Source: Limnanthes douglasii subsp. nivea
Taxonomy: Eukaryota; Streptophyta; Magnoliopsida; Brassicales; Limnanthaceae
Reading direction: 5' to 3'
DNA length: 64,000 bases
NCBI GenBank assembly: GCA_036936605.1
Contig: JAUPFV010000003.1
Span: 100,387,278-100,451,277, forward strand
The notes under the pieces are model-generated. The model was not told the DNA's origin and ran no database searches. It was given only the letters and a program-made list of their open reading frames with translations. Position numbers and translations under genes: made by a program. This document shows, piece after piece, positions 35,236 to 47,192 of this stretch; the stretch's first letter is position 1; each line of letters opens with the position of its first letter.

Positions 35236-35590
35236 TGATGAGGGAAGAATAAAATTCTTAGAAAGTTAGGGGTGTAATTTGTTAATAAATAAAGTCTCTT
35301 AGGAGAAATTGATAGTTTTCTAATGTAAAAAGACTAAGTCATAGCAAACAATAAACTTAAGGATAGAACCAAAATAAGTGAATTGTTAGACATGTGGGGC
35401 CCAATAAATGTACTGTAAAAGCACCATACCCCTTTTGGGAAATGGTGATTAATTAATGATTACACAATTAATATCTCTTTAAAAAATCGGCATTCTCTCT
35501 CTAAAATATTTACTAAGTAATTTGAATCACGAATTAAGTCCTCTAAACATTTTTTTACTCAAATATCTCTAAAGATTTCTCAAACTATCA
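35236..35590 (+). repeat. E3 5' LTR
   Basis: 355 bp, TG..CA ends, closely matching 46823-47192, with conserved 'gacatgtg.ggcc.aataaat', 'accataccccttttggg' and 'tttctctctctaaaat'-type blocks. Confidence 0.92.
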
Positions 35591-35745
35591 TTAGCGCCAT
35601 ATGTGGGAACGATTTGTTACCAGACTCGTCTTCCAAAACCTTTTTGAAATTCGGAAGGAAAAGTGATGGAAATTCGAGGAGAATTGAACATGAATTACGA
35701 TTTGGTGATTGAAAATATTTCAAAGAAAACCCCGTTAAAAATAAA

Positions 35746-37330
35746 ATGGAGATCAATCAACAACATGATGATCAACACGCTGGTGAAATTTTAGAAGAAT
35801 CCATCTTGGTTGCTCAGAGAAACGAATTGTTGGAAGAAATTGAAAAGTTGAACTCTGAAAGGGATGCTGCGATGGCCTCCAAGAAAATTTGGTCTGAAAT
35901 TTGAAGGGAAAATAAAAATAATAAAGATGAATCAGATCACCACCATCGAATTAGTAGGAAGGACAGATACCAGAGGCATCATAACTATTTTTCGAGGAAA
36001 AATCTAAAGCCAAGGTACATGTACGAATAATCCAAGTCAAGTGATTATTCCCTCTATGATTCAAGTGAATCTTCTCCCAAAAGAGAATATCGTAGGACGA
36101 AAGAAACTAAAAAGATATATACGACCAAACATTAAAAAAATCATCAAGCGGGTCATCGGACTAAAGACTTGAAAGGGAAAAATAGAGCTCTGAGGATCAT
36201 GCAAAGAAAGATAACGTTTTATATACTCAGAACCAGTCAGGAACAAAATTTTGAGTATCGTGTAAGTAATCAGTACACAGCTCTTTCCGAGGAGGGTCTC
36301 TATGTGATGGCACATGAGGGTCCTAGAACCAATGTTTACATAGTGGGCCATACTTGAAGGTCATCTCCTTTGTCCACATAAATACTTTATGGCAACCTTC
36401 TGAAGTATTTTGAAATTTCTAAATTGGAAAATTTTGACGGAACACAAGATTATGATAGCCATATTGAATAATTCAAAAAAAATATGATTAATTTTGATGA
36501 TGATGACAAGTTGCTATGCAAGGCTTTCTCCCAAACTTCTAAGGGTGTTGCTTCAAAGTGGTATAACCGACTTTTGCAGGGATATATAAAAAACTTTGAT
36601 AGTTCAAGGACGTTTTCCATCAGCATTTCATGGGTAGTAAGAAATTTCAAGCTAATGGAAACACCATAATATACTGTTGACAAAAGGTTGGAGAAAGTTT
36701 GAAAAATTATACAAATCGTTTCGTTAAAGCAAAAACCGATATGGAATGTTGTAAAGACTCTGTAGCTTCGGCAGCATATCGAATGGGACTTCTCCCCAAA
36801 ATAGTGAAGGACGCTGTGGCTGAAAGTTAAGCAATGACCCATGGGGCTCTTCTTAATCAAGTTGAAAAAGGATATTTGTGGAAGAAACTCAGGCTTCGGA
36901 AATAGGTTTTAGTGATCAGTTGGAGCAGAATGAGTTTCAAATATATCTTGAATAAATGTGCAACTCCAAGCAGCAAACCGGTATCCTCTGAGGCCTAGAG
37001 TAAATGAGCAAATATATAGTACACAACAGGTAGCTAGGCCAATATCTAACAAATGGATTCGTACAGAATATTTTGTAGATCTGACTGAGTGTGTGGCTAC
37101 TATATTTGACAAAACGCATGGTCAAATACAATTTTGCAAACCTTTCCATATTCAACCTCCGAGGGAAAATAAAAATAATAGATATTGCAAGTATCACGAA
37201 GATGTTGGGCATGACACAAAAGAGTGTATTTCATTGAAGAAAATAAATACGAGCATTAATTGAAAATGGAAAATTGACAAACTTTATGACAAAAACATTA
37301 TTAAAAAAATCCGACAGCCAAAGAATTATC
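35746..37330 (+). pseudogene. E3 gag, broken
   Basis: It starts at an ATG at 35746 with a coiled-coil-like stretch (RNELLEEIEKLNSERDAAMA). The gag core (36390-36660) reads LENFDGTQDYDSHIE and DKLLCKAFSQTSKGVASKWY. The C-terminal part (36958-37263) has RYCKYHEDVGHDTKECISLK, a zinc-knuckle-like motif intact in its Cys/His residues. Stops separate the parts. Confidence 0.75.
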
Positions 37331-37499
37331 AAAAGAAGAAACTGCATTGGTTATTTCCGAAGAGATTGATTTTTTTGATATTGCGACAAAGTATTTGGAT
37401 CCAAAAGAGGGAAGTAACGACATCAGCTTGTGGAAGAAATTATCCCGAGGAAAAAAGTTAGTGATTTATGTACATACTTTGAATCTTTGGAAATTTTGG

Positions 37500-38340
37500 G
37501 GGTGTGACTGTTGCATGAAATTTGAAGAGCTCCCGGAAGAGACATATAGTCAGCTTGACTACTCAACTAGAAGTCGGTGCCTAGACAGATCAACATCAAA
37601 CTCCCCCGCCCCAATAATTTTTTTTGAAGATGATGATATGAGGAATATGGAAGGCCCACATGAGGATGCAGTGGTAATTGCAGCAGGGATACCGGTGATC
37701 AAGTGCAAAGAGTTCTAATTGACACACGCATTTCCATCAACATATTTTCATGAGCACTTATAAGAAATTTTTTGACCCTCCTGTTATCCGAAGGATTCAT
37801 AGGGGTGACTGTTGAAGTAGTATGGGAATTTGAAAGTGCGGTTGAACTAGGTCGGGTACCGTTTTGAAAAAGAAGTTGAATTTTTGTTTATCGTAGTAGA
37901 TGTTCCTACATTTTACAATTCTATTTTAGGAGGTCTTGGCTATCGAAGATGCATGCTGTTATCTCCACAATTCATCAATGTTTAAAGTATGTCGTTGGAA
38001 ATAATGTTGGAACAATTAGAAGCAGTCAAAAAAGGGCTAGCGAATGTTACCGAATTGCTTTATCTTCCAAGCAATTTCAGGGGAATGAATCAGAAAAAGC
38101 ATAACAGCTAGTGGGGATTTTCTCGGAACCAACCCCTTTTGATGATCTGAGGGAGTCCCATGGTCTTTTGGTGCCTGATGAAAGCTATGAAGATCATGTG
38201 TATCCAAATGGTAAAGTTTTAAAGATTGGAAAAAAGTTATCTCCAAATTTGAGGCAAAACTTGATTGAATTGTTATCCTTAAAATTAGATATCTTTGACT
38301 GGTGTTCTGAGGACGTAGTTGGTGTCCTCTCATAAATTAT
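37500..38340 (+). pseudogene. E3 protease region, broken
   Basis: RVLIDTRISINIFS at about 37710-37752 is the retropepsin active-site region (DT kept; GSS changed to RIS). FLFIVVDVPTFYNSILGGLG follows at about 37880-37945, the usual protease end. A linker to reverse transcriptase (SPNLRQNLIELLSLKLDIF) is open at 38111-38335. Confidence 0.65.
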
Positions 38341-38399
38341 TTGTCATAATCAATCAATAAAATATAATGTAAGTCCAATAATACAGAAAATGATACCTT

Positions 38400-40320
38400 T
38401 CTCCCATTAAAAATTTGAGGCGATAGTGGCAGAGGTAGAACGTCTTTCCAGAGTAAGGAACATTTGAGAATCGCAATATCTTTTATGGGCAGCAAATCTA
38501 GTGTTGTTCAAAAATAAAAGCGGTAAATGGTGAATGTGTGTAGATTTCACATACTTGAATATGGCTTGTCCAAAATATCCTTTCTCTGTCCCACAGATAA
38601 ATCAACTAGTATATTCCATATGAGGACACCGGTTACTTTCTTTTATGGATGCTTATGCAGGGTATAATCAGATCAAAATGGATCTGAGGGATAAAGAAAA
38701 CACTTCGTTTATCATTGGAAGTGGTTTGCACTGTTATAGAGTAATGTCGTTTGTGTTAAAGAATGCAGGGGCAACTTATCAGTGTCTAGTGAACAAAAAT
38801 TTCGAATCACAAATTGGGCGAAATGTTGAAGTATATATCGATGATATGCTGGTAAAAAGTTAAAGGATAAGGATCATTTTGATGATCTAGAGGAAACTTT
38901 TATGAACTTAAAAAGGGTGAACTTAAAATTAAACCCAGTAAAATGCACATTTTGGGTTCGATCAGGAGAGTTCTCAAATATATAGTAAGTGACAAAAGGA
39001 TTGAAGCCGACCCATAACAGTTAAAAGCTTTAACATTTATGACTCATCCTCGAAATATAAAAGAAGTTCAAATATTAACAGGCAGGCTGGTAGCACTAAA
39101 TAGATTTATATCTTGCTCTTTGGATAAATGCGTTTTTTTTCTAGGTATTAAAAGTTCAAATATTAACAGGCAGGTTGGTAGCACTGAATAGATTTATATC
39201 TTGCTCTTCGGAAGTTGTTTAAACTGGACAAAATAATGTTCGGGGGCTTTCCATCGGATTAAAAAATATATTTCTTCACCAGAAATCCTCACAAAGCCTT
39301 TTCCGGGGGAAAGATTATTTGTTTATATAGCAGTATCAGATTATGTTGTAAGTGTTGTGTTAGTCTGAGAGGAAGATAATTTTCCAAAACTAGTGTACCA
39401 CATCAGTAAAAGTTTATTGGATGCAATGAAAAAGTATTTAAAATTGGAAAAATTGGCTCTTGCATTAGTAATTGTTGCTCAAAAAATGAGGCCATCTTTT
39501 CAAGCTCATTATATCGTGGTACGAACATATTTTCCATTAAAAATATACTTCAAAGACCTGATATCTCGAGGAGAATGACCAAGTGGTTAGTTGAACTAGG
39601 AGATTTTGATATTAAGTTTGAACCCAGAAATGCAATCAAAACACAAACCTTATCAGATTTCTTAGTAGAGTTTCATTCTGAGCGGTCGGATATGAACACT
39701 GATGAAGATAATTTTAAGGAAAAATGGGTAACCCGAACAGATGAAGGCTCGAGCACATCAAGAAGTGGGGCTAGGGTACATCTGGTTTCTCCAGAGGGAA
39801 TATCAATGTATCAGGCCATCCGGTTTGGGTCTAAAGCAACAATAATGAAGCGGAATACGATGCAACTCTAGCAAGATTAAGGCTTGCACAAATCTGTGAG
39901 CTAAAAAGTTAAGCTAGTTAGTGATTCATAGCTCTTTGTTAATCATGCTTCTGGACAATCTAAATCTCGTAAGGATCATCTAGTAAAATATTTGAAAGCG
40001 CTAAAAGATTTATCTTTAGTCTTTATAAAAATCAGCTACGAGCATGTCCGAAGAGAAGAAAATTATGCGGCAGATTCTTTAGCAACCGTTTTGTATTCAG
40101 AGATGTATCCATGGATTATAACACAGGAAATCCCGTCGCTTATTAAAATCTCGGAGAAGGTAATCGGGTTGATAGATGAAGACTTTCAAATATCTGTTTG
40201 TGAAAAGGAATATTTGAGACTAGATATCATCAAGCTATTGGAAAATGATGAATTACTAGTTGATAAATCATTGTCTAAAAAAGTAAGTTTCAAATCTCAT
40301 GGGTATATGATCTTTTGAGT
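38400..40320 (+). pseudogene. E3 reverse transcriptase and tandem RNase H domains, broken
   Basis: SFMDAYAGYNQIKMDL to VYIDDMLVKS is open at 38645-38863; the catalytic YIDD (38834-38845) is intact. RNase H reads LDAMKKYLKLEKLALALVI (39393-39578) and MTKWLVELGDFDIKFEPRN. The second RNase H reads GARVHLVSPEGISMYQAI, then EENYAADSLATVLYSE (39575-40170). A duplicated segment around 39060-39190 (aaagttcaaatattaacaggcag twice) breaks the frame between them. Confidence 0.8.
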
Positions 40321-42158
40321 CATCTTGTACAAAACATCTTTCAGTAGACCTTTGCTTTGATGTTTAAGCAAGAACTAATCACAAATGATACTATCAAAAT
40401 TGTATGATGGAGAAGGGTCTGCGCATTGTGGGTATAAGTTTGTAATAAGAATAGTGTTTTTGGAAAGATATTACTCGCCTACGATCTTTTCTGATGCGAA
40501 GGATTTGGTTAAAATATGTGATACATGTCAAAGGTTTGCTAATATAATTCATGAGCTAGGAATTCCCCTGGAAAGTATATCAAAAGCAGTACCGTTTGAC
40601 CGACGGGGCATTGATCTTGTGGGTTCTCTCTCAATGGCTTATGGGAGGCAACAAGCGATAATCGTTAGAGCTGTCAATTTTGGACACGACCTGTAAACCT
40701 AACACGAACACGACCCAAAATTTTAGGGTTAGAGACCTGATATTTCAGACCCGATGAAATTAAGACACGACACGAACCCGACTCAAAAAAAACGGGTCGG
40801 ATTCGGGTTGGGTTTGTGTCACCCGAAACTGACCTGTAAAACCTGAAAAGACCTGTAAACCCGAAACTGACCTGTAAAACCCGAAAAGATATGTGAAACC
40901 CGAAAAGACATGTAAACCCGAAACAGACCTGTAAAACCCAAAAGACTTGTAAACCTGTAAAATAAAATACTGAAAACACTTAATAAATTTTTATTAATAA
41001 AATAATATTATTTTAAAATTTTGACCTATAGAGGTACTATTCTTATTTTCGTGTATTTTTTTGTATGTTTATAAAAAAAATGAGTTTACGAAGTTGTGAA
41101 TTGGTTAGGTTGATGTTTGAAAATTTTGTAGTGATAGAATCATGTAAGTTTCAGTGTAATCTAGTCGGAAAAACAATTAGGGGCTGCAAAGATTCGGTAT
41201 CGAAATGTTGAAGTAGTAAAGAATAGAATCACTAGAAATTTAAGAATTTATTTACATTTCCTGATAAATTTTAAACAAACTATAATGAACAAGAGACGCA
41301 TCAAAACTCAAAGGTGATTATCAAGGTTGTCGTGAAGAAAATCTCCCTCTGAACTATACCAAATATTTCCTGTAATCTATTTGTAAATTTTTCTGTTATG
41401 TTTTGCGTTATTCTCCGCTCGAACTTGGTGCTTTTCAGCCAAGTGTTTCTGAGGTAAACATCACATTTACAAGCATTATGAGTAACTTCAGTATCTGCAT
41501 ATCTGAAGTAGGATACAGTATTTAATGAACTTGGTGCTTTCTTATCTATATATCTTCAAATTTAAATTATATGGTTTTATGAGTATTGTTGAAGATGAGT
41601 CATAATAGTAGAAGAGTGAGTTTCACTCTTTCGCTTATGTTAAGTTGTTTTACTTTTAATAGTCAATAACAATGGTTTGAGTTGAGGGAGGACAAATGAT
41701 GGTTCACATGTTTGCTATTAAGTTTTGAATTTTATTCTTATTTCACGTATATTAATAAAATTTTGAATCTTTCATCTTCTGTGTATATAGATTATAATAT
41801 TAAGAATAAAAAATGGAAACGATTTATATTTTACTGTTTTTTATCTGATTCGTGTGAGTTTGCTAGATTTATTAATAGATATTGAATCCATTCAATCTTG
41901 TTTTGTTGGATGAATCGATTTACAATTCTAGTGCTTATTTGTGAATAAGTCATAACTTAGTGGTTATTTGATATTTTTTTAGATTTTTTTAATTTATCTC
42001 ATGTATTGTTTTTCATGTTTAGGTGAGATGGAAAACACATCATCACCATATATTTTACGGTAAGAGAAATTCACTGGTGATAGTGAAGCCGGTGTAAATA
42101 TATGAAGTAACCATATCTTGACTTTATATAAATATAGTGGACCAATAGAATTTCAAAA

Positions 42159-42224
42159 GGGGATGAGAGCTAGAGCGCCCGCTTTGCATGCGGGAGGTAC
42201 AGGGTTTGATCCCTTGCATCTCTA
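42159..42224 (+). tRNA. tRNA-Ala(TGC)-like sequence with shortened D arm (pseudogene or relic)
   Basis: The acceptor stem GGGGATG (42159-42165) pairs with CATCTCT (42217-42223) with G-T wobbles. The anticodon stem CCCGC/GCGGG encloses TTTGCAT (anticodon TGC at 42185-42187). The T stem CAGGG/CCTTG encloses TTTGATC, and A is the discriminator base. The D arm is only AGAGCTAGAGC, so ~7 bases are missing; the total is 66 nt rather than ~73. T-rich sequence follows. The missing D loop makes a functional tRNA unlikely, although the other arms fold. It lies inside the hAT element. Confidence 0.75.
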
Positions 42225-42247
42225 TTTATTAACTTTTGCCTTTATTA

Positions 42248-42473
42248 TTAGCTGTCAATTTTGGGTTTCGGGTCGTTTTCGTTTCGGGCTTGACCCAAAA
42301 TTCGTGTCAAACAGGTCGGGTTCGGGTCCAGCAGGTTTTTAACATGTCGGGTTTGTGTATTTGAACCTGACACGAATTTCGGGTTCGTCTCGGGTTCGTG
42401 TCACATGTTCTAAAATTTCAGGTTGGACAAACCCGACACGAACATGACCCGAAACCCGAAATTGACAGCCTTA
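42248..42473. repeat. Internal inverted copy of the hAT terminus
   Basis: At 42248 the sequence 'ttagctgtcaattttggg' followed by tttcgggtcg starts a ~45-bp match to the reverse complement of the element's right end. The last 226 bp are therefore foldback-like, as in a MITE. Either a small hAT MITE sits at the right end, or the end was duplicated in inverted orientation. Confidence 0.7.
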
Positions 42474-43389
42474 ATAATCGTGCCAGTAAATTACTTCTCT
42501 AAATGGGTTGAGGCAGAGCCATTAGCATAAACAAAAGCCAAAGATGTAATCACATTTATCGCTTTTAATATTTGTTGCCGTTTTGGGGTTCCCATGAAGA
42601 TCACTACGAATAATGGACCTCAATTCGATAACAAAGATTTGAAGAACGTTATTATTTCTCGAGGGTTACAGTAGTGTTTTTCAGCTCACCCACAAACAAA
42701 TGGGCAAATAGACCAACTGGACAATTCTTGAGGGGCTAAAGAAAAACTTGGAAGGGAAGGCAGAAAAGTGGCCTGATTATCTGCAAGAAGTTCTTTGGGT
42801 ATATCGAACATCTCCTCAAACAACAATATCAGAATCCTCATTTGCATTGTTATATGGGATGGATGCAGTTGTACCATCCGAGGATGTTTTTCCGTCTTAT
42901 CGAGTTATGACATATTTGAAGAGTTTAATGATGCAAATAGAGCAAGAGAGCTAGACTTGGTTGAAGAAAAAATTAGGCGAGCACAAATAAATTTATTGCA
43001 TTATTAAACATTGATGAGAAGTAGATATGCTTCAAAGGCTAAACGAAGGGAATTTAACGTGAGCGGTCAAGTGTTAAGAAATTTTTTTCTTTATACCAAA
43101 GAAAATAACCTCGAAAAGTTAGGTCCCAATTGGGAAGGCCCCTATGAGATAACAGAGAAGGTGAAGCCTAGAACCTAACGGATTAAGGATAATAAAGGAA
43201 GAAATCTTAAGCAGCCTTGGAATATATATAATCTTAAATTGTACTGAGAATGAATGTATTAAAAAAAATTGTGTAAAGTGTTGGTGGCGCACTTTATTCT
43301 ACCCTGATAGGCACATGAAGGTTTTAAGGAAGTGCCTTATTAGCCGATTTATACATATACAAGTGTTTGCCTTAAAAACTTTACAATGT

Positions 43390-43570
43390 TGGACGTAGAA
43401 GGTCTTCCAACGAAAGTTGGTCTACAACTAAATTTTGGACCCACATGGTCTTCTAACGAAAGTTGGTCTACAACTATTAAGTTTTGACCCACAGGGTTTT
43501 CCAACAAAAATTTGGACTTAAACTATTAAGTTTTGAAGCTACAAGGTTTTCCAATAAAAGTTGGTCTTAA
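43390..43570 (+). repeat. ~55-bp tandem repeats after the E3 integrase
   Basis: Four units on the theme 'ggtcttccaacgaaagttggtct.aactattaagttttg', decaying to the right. Confidence 0.75.
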
Positions 43571-43589
43571 TCATTTGAAGAATTGAGGA

Positions 43590-46020
43590 AGTATAGTTAA
43601 AAATCAGATTCTGAATCTTCATTATCACTCAACGATATCCCAGGTGGATGAAATTCGATCATGGCGTGTTCCCAAAAGCTACCCAGGTTCAGATTTGGGT
43701 AGCACTCATGAATTTAAAAAATAAACCCGGATCTAACAGTTGCGTCCCTCGTACTTAGTTTGTCTACACACTTAGCAACGTGAGCTAAGATAAGTTGTTT
43801 CTCTTTTACGACTCTTTTAAATTTTTTGAAACACTTGTTGAAACCATCTGCAGCCTGATCATTTCCCTCATTGTCAGTCACGGTAAGATTGTCCTTAGTG
43901 GCATTCTGCTCTGCGTAAAGCTCCATTTCTTCTTGACAATATTTTTCGAGGAGCATGACATAATTCTCATATACAACCAGTTTTTCTAGGATTGTATTGG
44001 CTTGTTTTTAAGAGTTGAGTGTTCTTGTTGGAGCTCCTCGATTTTTGATTTGGATGACGAGACTTCAGATTTGTAATGAGTTTTACAATCCTTCAAATGC
44101 TGCATTTTCCCCCATTATAACTGATGAATGAAGCAGCTTGCGAAGCCGGAGAGAAAATTCATCTTCCCGAGGAATCTTGAACAAGCTATCCGATAAACCA
44201 GACTCAAAAGGAACTGAAGTGGAAGAGGCAGCTTTTTGAATGTTATTCAGAGGGTTTTGAATGATTACATCCATTGGTGGAAGTAGGGAAGAATCAGAAT
44301 CAATAATTACCTTTTTCGGGAAGCTTTGGTATGCTCAACTACTTTATGTTTCGGGGAACCAACATCGCCGGAAGCTTCTAGGACTTCTTCTAAAATGTCT
44401 TTCAGTTTTCGTTAGCATTTCTTCTTAGGAGTCTGAATGGGAAGTTTCTTGTTAGCTTGGACAAAAGGCTTTTTGGACCTTTTGGGTTTCTCAACCTTCA
44501 AAATTTTAACTTTCTTTTCTTCCCCATAAGCCAAGCCGTCAAAGGCCTCCTCTTTTTCCAAAGAGTTATCAGAATCCTCATCCAAATGACTCTTGGCCCT
44601 ATCTCTTCCTGGAAGAAAAACCACCACATCTTTTTCTTCCAACCGATCTAACACATCTTATTACAAAGGAGTAACCATTAGCTCATGTAATGATAACCAG
44701 TATGATAAATTCAATCTCCACAGCCAACGTTTTGCAAGATATGTTGGGGTAAAACATAGCCAAAATCTGTTAGACCATGCAGTTTTGGCCCATAGCTTTA
44801 ATTCGGTGAAGACATCATTTGCATGAGGTACTAAGTCGGCATAAGGTTTGGAGATACTAGTAATCACTATTTATAATTAATAAAAATGCATAAGAATTTG
44901 AGGAGTGTATAAGAATGAATAAAAGATAAATTTGAGGGATAACAAATGAAGACATACCTTTGTTTTTCCAGACAAGTGATAACTTGTTGGGATTGTCAGC
45001 AACGGCCTCAGATGATGTCTCCCAAATCCCTGAGATAAAAATAAAGTGTTTCTTCTATTTCGTGTCTCCCTCAAATAAATATTTAACTACCTTCTGGTTG
45101 TCGTCCGAAGGTTAGAGAGTAAAATGAGAAATAAGGGTTTTCTGCTAAACCGAAAACGCCAACCAATTCTTCTAAGAAAAACTCACGCCCGAAATTCTGG
45201 AGGTCATGATGTAGTCCATAAGAGTGAACCACGTGTTAGGTTCGGCCTGAGTGAGACAAAGATCAACCTTCAAAAAGTACTCCATGGAAAAAGGATCCAG
45301 AGGATAGCGTAACCCCCTATTCATCAGCTCTGTGTACACAATCAGCTCGTTATCTCTGACTGATAGTGGGGTCTCTTTGGCTGTGGGAAAGCGGATGGAA
45401 ACTGAAAAATGAATTCCCCATCGAACTCTTACATTAGCCTATTTGAATGTGTCATAGTATATATACTGCACTTTGTGCAAGGCCAGCAGGTTTTTGTTGT
45501 CAATGGCTTCGAGTTTATTCCCCACTAAAGCATTGATCTCTAGGGGCAGCAGAACATCTTCTTTTGACTTAGATTTTTTGTTTGGAAAATATTTTTTTCC
45601 TCAATCAGAGAAGCAGCAGCTTCGATCTTTTTCTCATGAAGGCATGTAGCAACAGTCTTCTTTTCAATAGCTTGGGAAGTGGTAGCAATTGGATCCTCCT
45701 CGGTAAGTTGGATTATATTTCCATCTGAAGTTGTCACTTTTTTCCTCAACATTAGGATGAACATGGGAAACATATGATATAATTTCTGGAATTGATTCAA
45801 GTGATTGCTACGTCATCTGAACGACATCAATTCTTGTTAACTTCCATAGGGTATCTCTGGCGGTGGCCTTGGAGTTCCTTGTTTAGTAGCAGATGGTATA
45901 GAATGAATCTCTGAAGGGGATCCCTTAGAGCATTTGAAGTGTTTATGTTTGTTCTCTTTATGATGCATTTTCCTTTTCGAAAAGGATAATTTTGAATGTT
46001 TATCTTTTACCATGTTTATA
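43590..46020 (-). pseudogene. E3 antisense ORF with gypsy-type transposon N-domain
   Basis: The minus strand from about 46020 to 43600 is coding-like with stops. Near the N-terminus it is Lys/Ser rich. At about 45200-45360 it reads ELMNRGLRYPLDPFSMEYFL, then DLCLTQAEPNTWFTL and MTSRISGV. This resembles the plant 'putative gypsy type transposon' domain (Pfam PF04195 by memory of the family pattern). Lys-rich linkers (44412-44654) and coiled-coil-like stretches (43714-43956) follow, then an acidic end (SLSDNEDSESDF). Antisense ORFs between pol and the 3' LTR are known from Tat/Retand elements; their function is unknown. Confidence 0.65.
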
Positions 46021-46822
46021 GAGTCACTCTTGTAAATTGTTAAACAACAGTGACTGGGGGCTGAGAACAGATATTCGAAGGGATAATTGATGTTGAATTT
46101 TCCATGGGATACCGTAATATGAAATATACCTGGGGTTGGGGTTCTGATTCGACGTATAAGCCAACAATTCTCCTTTCTTCGAATTTTTGGCTAATGGTTA
46201 ACCATTATGGTATGCAAAAGTTATTTGGCGTAAACTACATTCTCTCTCTAGAAAAAATTCTTTAGAGTTTTCGCTCTCTAAAAAGTGTTGAGAAGATATA
46301 TATGGTGAACTAAGGGTATTTATAAGTGAATAATAGGCTTTGAAGGGTGTCGAAGCCCAGGATGGTGATGGTTTATTTTCCTAGGGGAAAACTATCAAAA
46401 TAAGGGTAATATATGTCTAGGGACGCGTCACACCGCCCCTAGGATAGATCGTGTCAAAAAGAAGAGCATGCGAGGGGTATCCCAATCGAAATTTGGCAGG
46501 GGGAAGTGTTTTCATTGGTGGTGTCATAAAAAGGCATGACGTTACAAACGTTAAAATTTTGAGAAAACGTTTGGTATGGGTATTGAAAAGAACAGACTAA
46601 ATTCGAGAGAGATCCAATCATTCTATAATTTGGGAAAATCAATCATTTTAAGATCCGAGTGAGGTTTTTAAAATGAACAAACAAGATTCCTAAGGCCAAA
46701 AGCTTGTTCTCTAGTTGTGACGGTCAACAAAATTCGATGAGAAACAACAAGATAAATTTGATGAAGATAATAGCAATCATACAACAGTCCTTGTTCGAAC
46801 ATTTTCAATGACTGGGGGCTAC

Positions 46823-47192
46823 TGATGAGGGAAGAATAAAGATCTTAGAAAGTTAGGGGTGTAATTTGTTAATAAAGAAAGTCTATTAGGAGAAATTGAT
46901 AACTATGTAATGTAAAAGGACTAATTCATAACAAACAATCAACTTAAGGACATGACCATAGCTAGTGAATTGTTAGACATGTGAGGCCTAATAAATATAC
47001 TATAAAATCACCATACCCCTTTTGGGAAAAGAGTGATTGATTAATGATTACACAATTATTCCTATTTATTTTATCTCTCTAAAAAGACGGCTTTCTCTCT
47101 CTAAAATATTTACTAAATAATTTGAATCATGAATTAAGTCACCTAAACTTATTTTACTCAAATATATCCTCCAAAGATTTCTGGAACTATCA
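46823..47192 (+). repeat. E3 3' LTR
   Basis: 370 bp, preceded by ACTGGGGGCTAC and followed by the target duplication AAGGT. It matches the 5' LTR with scattered substitutions. Confidence 0.92.

Larger units (their letters stand above)
40666..42473 (+). mobile_element. Non-autonomous hAT element in the E3 integrase
   Basis: Terminal inverted repeats TAGAGCTGTCAATTTTGG (left) and, on the other strand, TAAGGCTGTCAATTTCGG (right) are flanked by a perfect 8-bp duplication ATAATCGT (40658-40665 and 42474-42481). An 8-bp target site is diagnostic of hAT. Subterminal repeats 'cccgaaactgacctgtaaaa' cluster at the left end. The interior has a possible leader intron ending ttttcatgtttag at about 42023 before ATGGAAAACACATCATC, resembling the start of a transposase gene, but no transposase follows. 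Confidence 0.92.
40380..43250 (+). pseudogene. E3 integrase, split by a hAT insertion
   Basis: The N-terminal zinc region (HCGYKFVI ... KICDTCQRFAN) and the core start (PFDRRGIDLVG) are open at 40385-40657. After the hAT element (40666-42473) the core resumes with PVNYFSKWVEAEPLA and TTNNGPQFDNK. It then continues with PDYLQEVLWVYRTSP and LLYGMDAVVPSE (42748-42954), and a GPY-like end NLEKLGPNWEGPYEI near 43110-43150. Removing the insert and one target copy restores the frame across the site, but other stops remain. Confidence 0.82.
35236..47192 (+). mobile_element. E3: Ty3/gypsy Tat-like retrotransposon nested in E2
   Basis: LTRs at 35236-35590 and 46823-47192 begin TGATGAGGGAAGAATAAA and end AACTATCA. 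A primer-site-like TTAGCGCCATATGTGGGAAC follows the 5' LTR and ACTGGGGGCTAC precedes the 3' LTR. The flanks AAGTT (35231-35235) and AAGGT (47193-47197) are a target-site duplication with one mismatch. Gag, protease, reverse transcriptase, two RNase H domains, integrase, repeats and an antisense ORF follow in the same order as in E2. The integrase is split by a hAT element at 40666-42473. All coding parts are broken. Confidence 0.92.

Noticed and set aside
36450..36860. 136-aa minus-strand ORF in the E3 gag region
   Set aside because: Opposite strand of the gag core; composition follows the gag codons.
42159..42224. Functional tRNA-Ala gene
   Set aside because: The D arm lacks ~7 nt, including the GG of the D loop, so normal tertiary folding is not expected.
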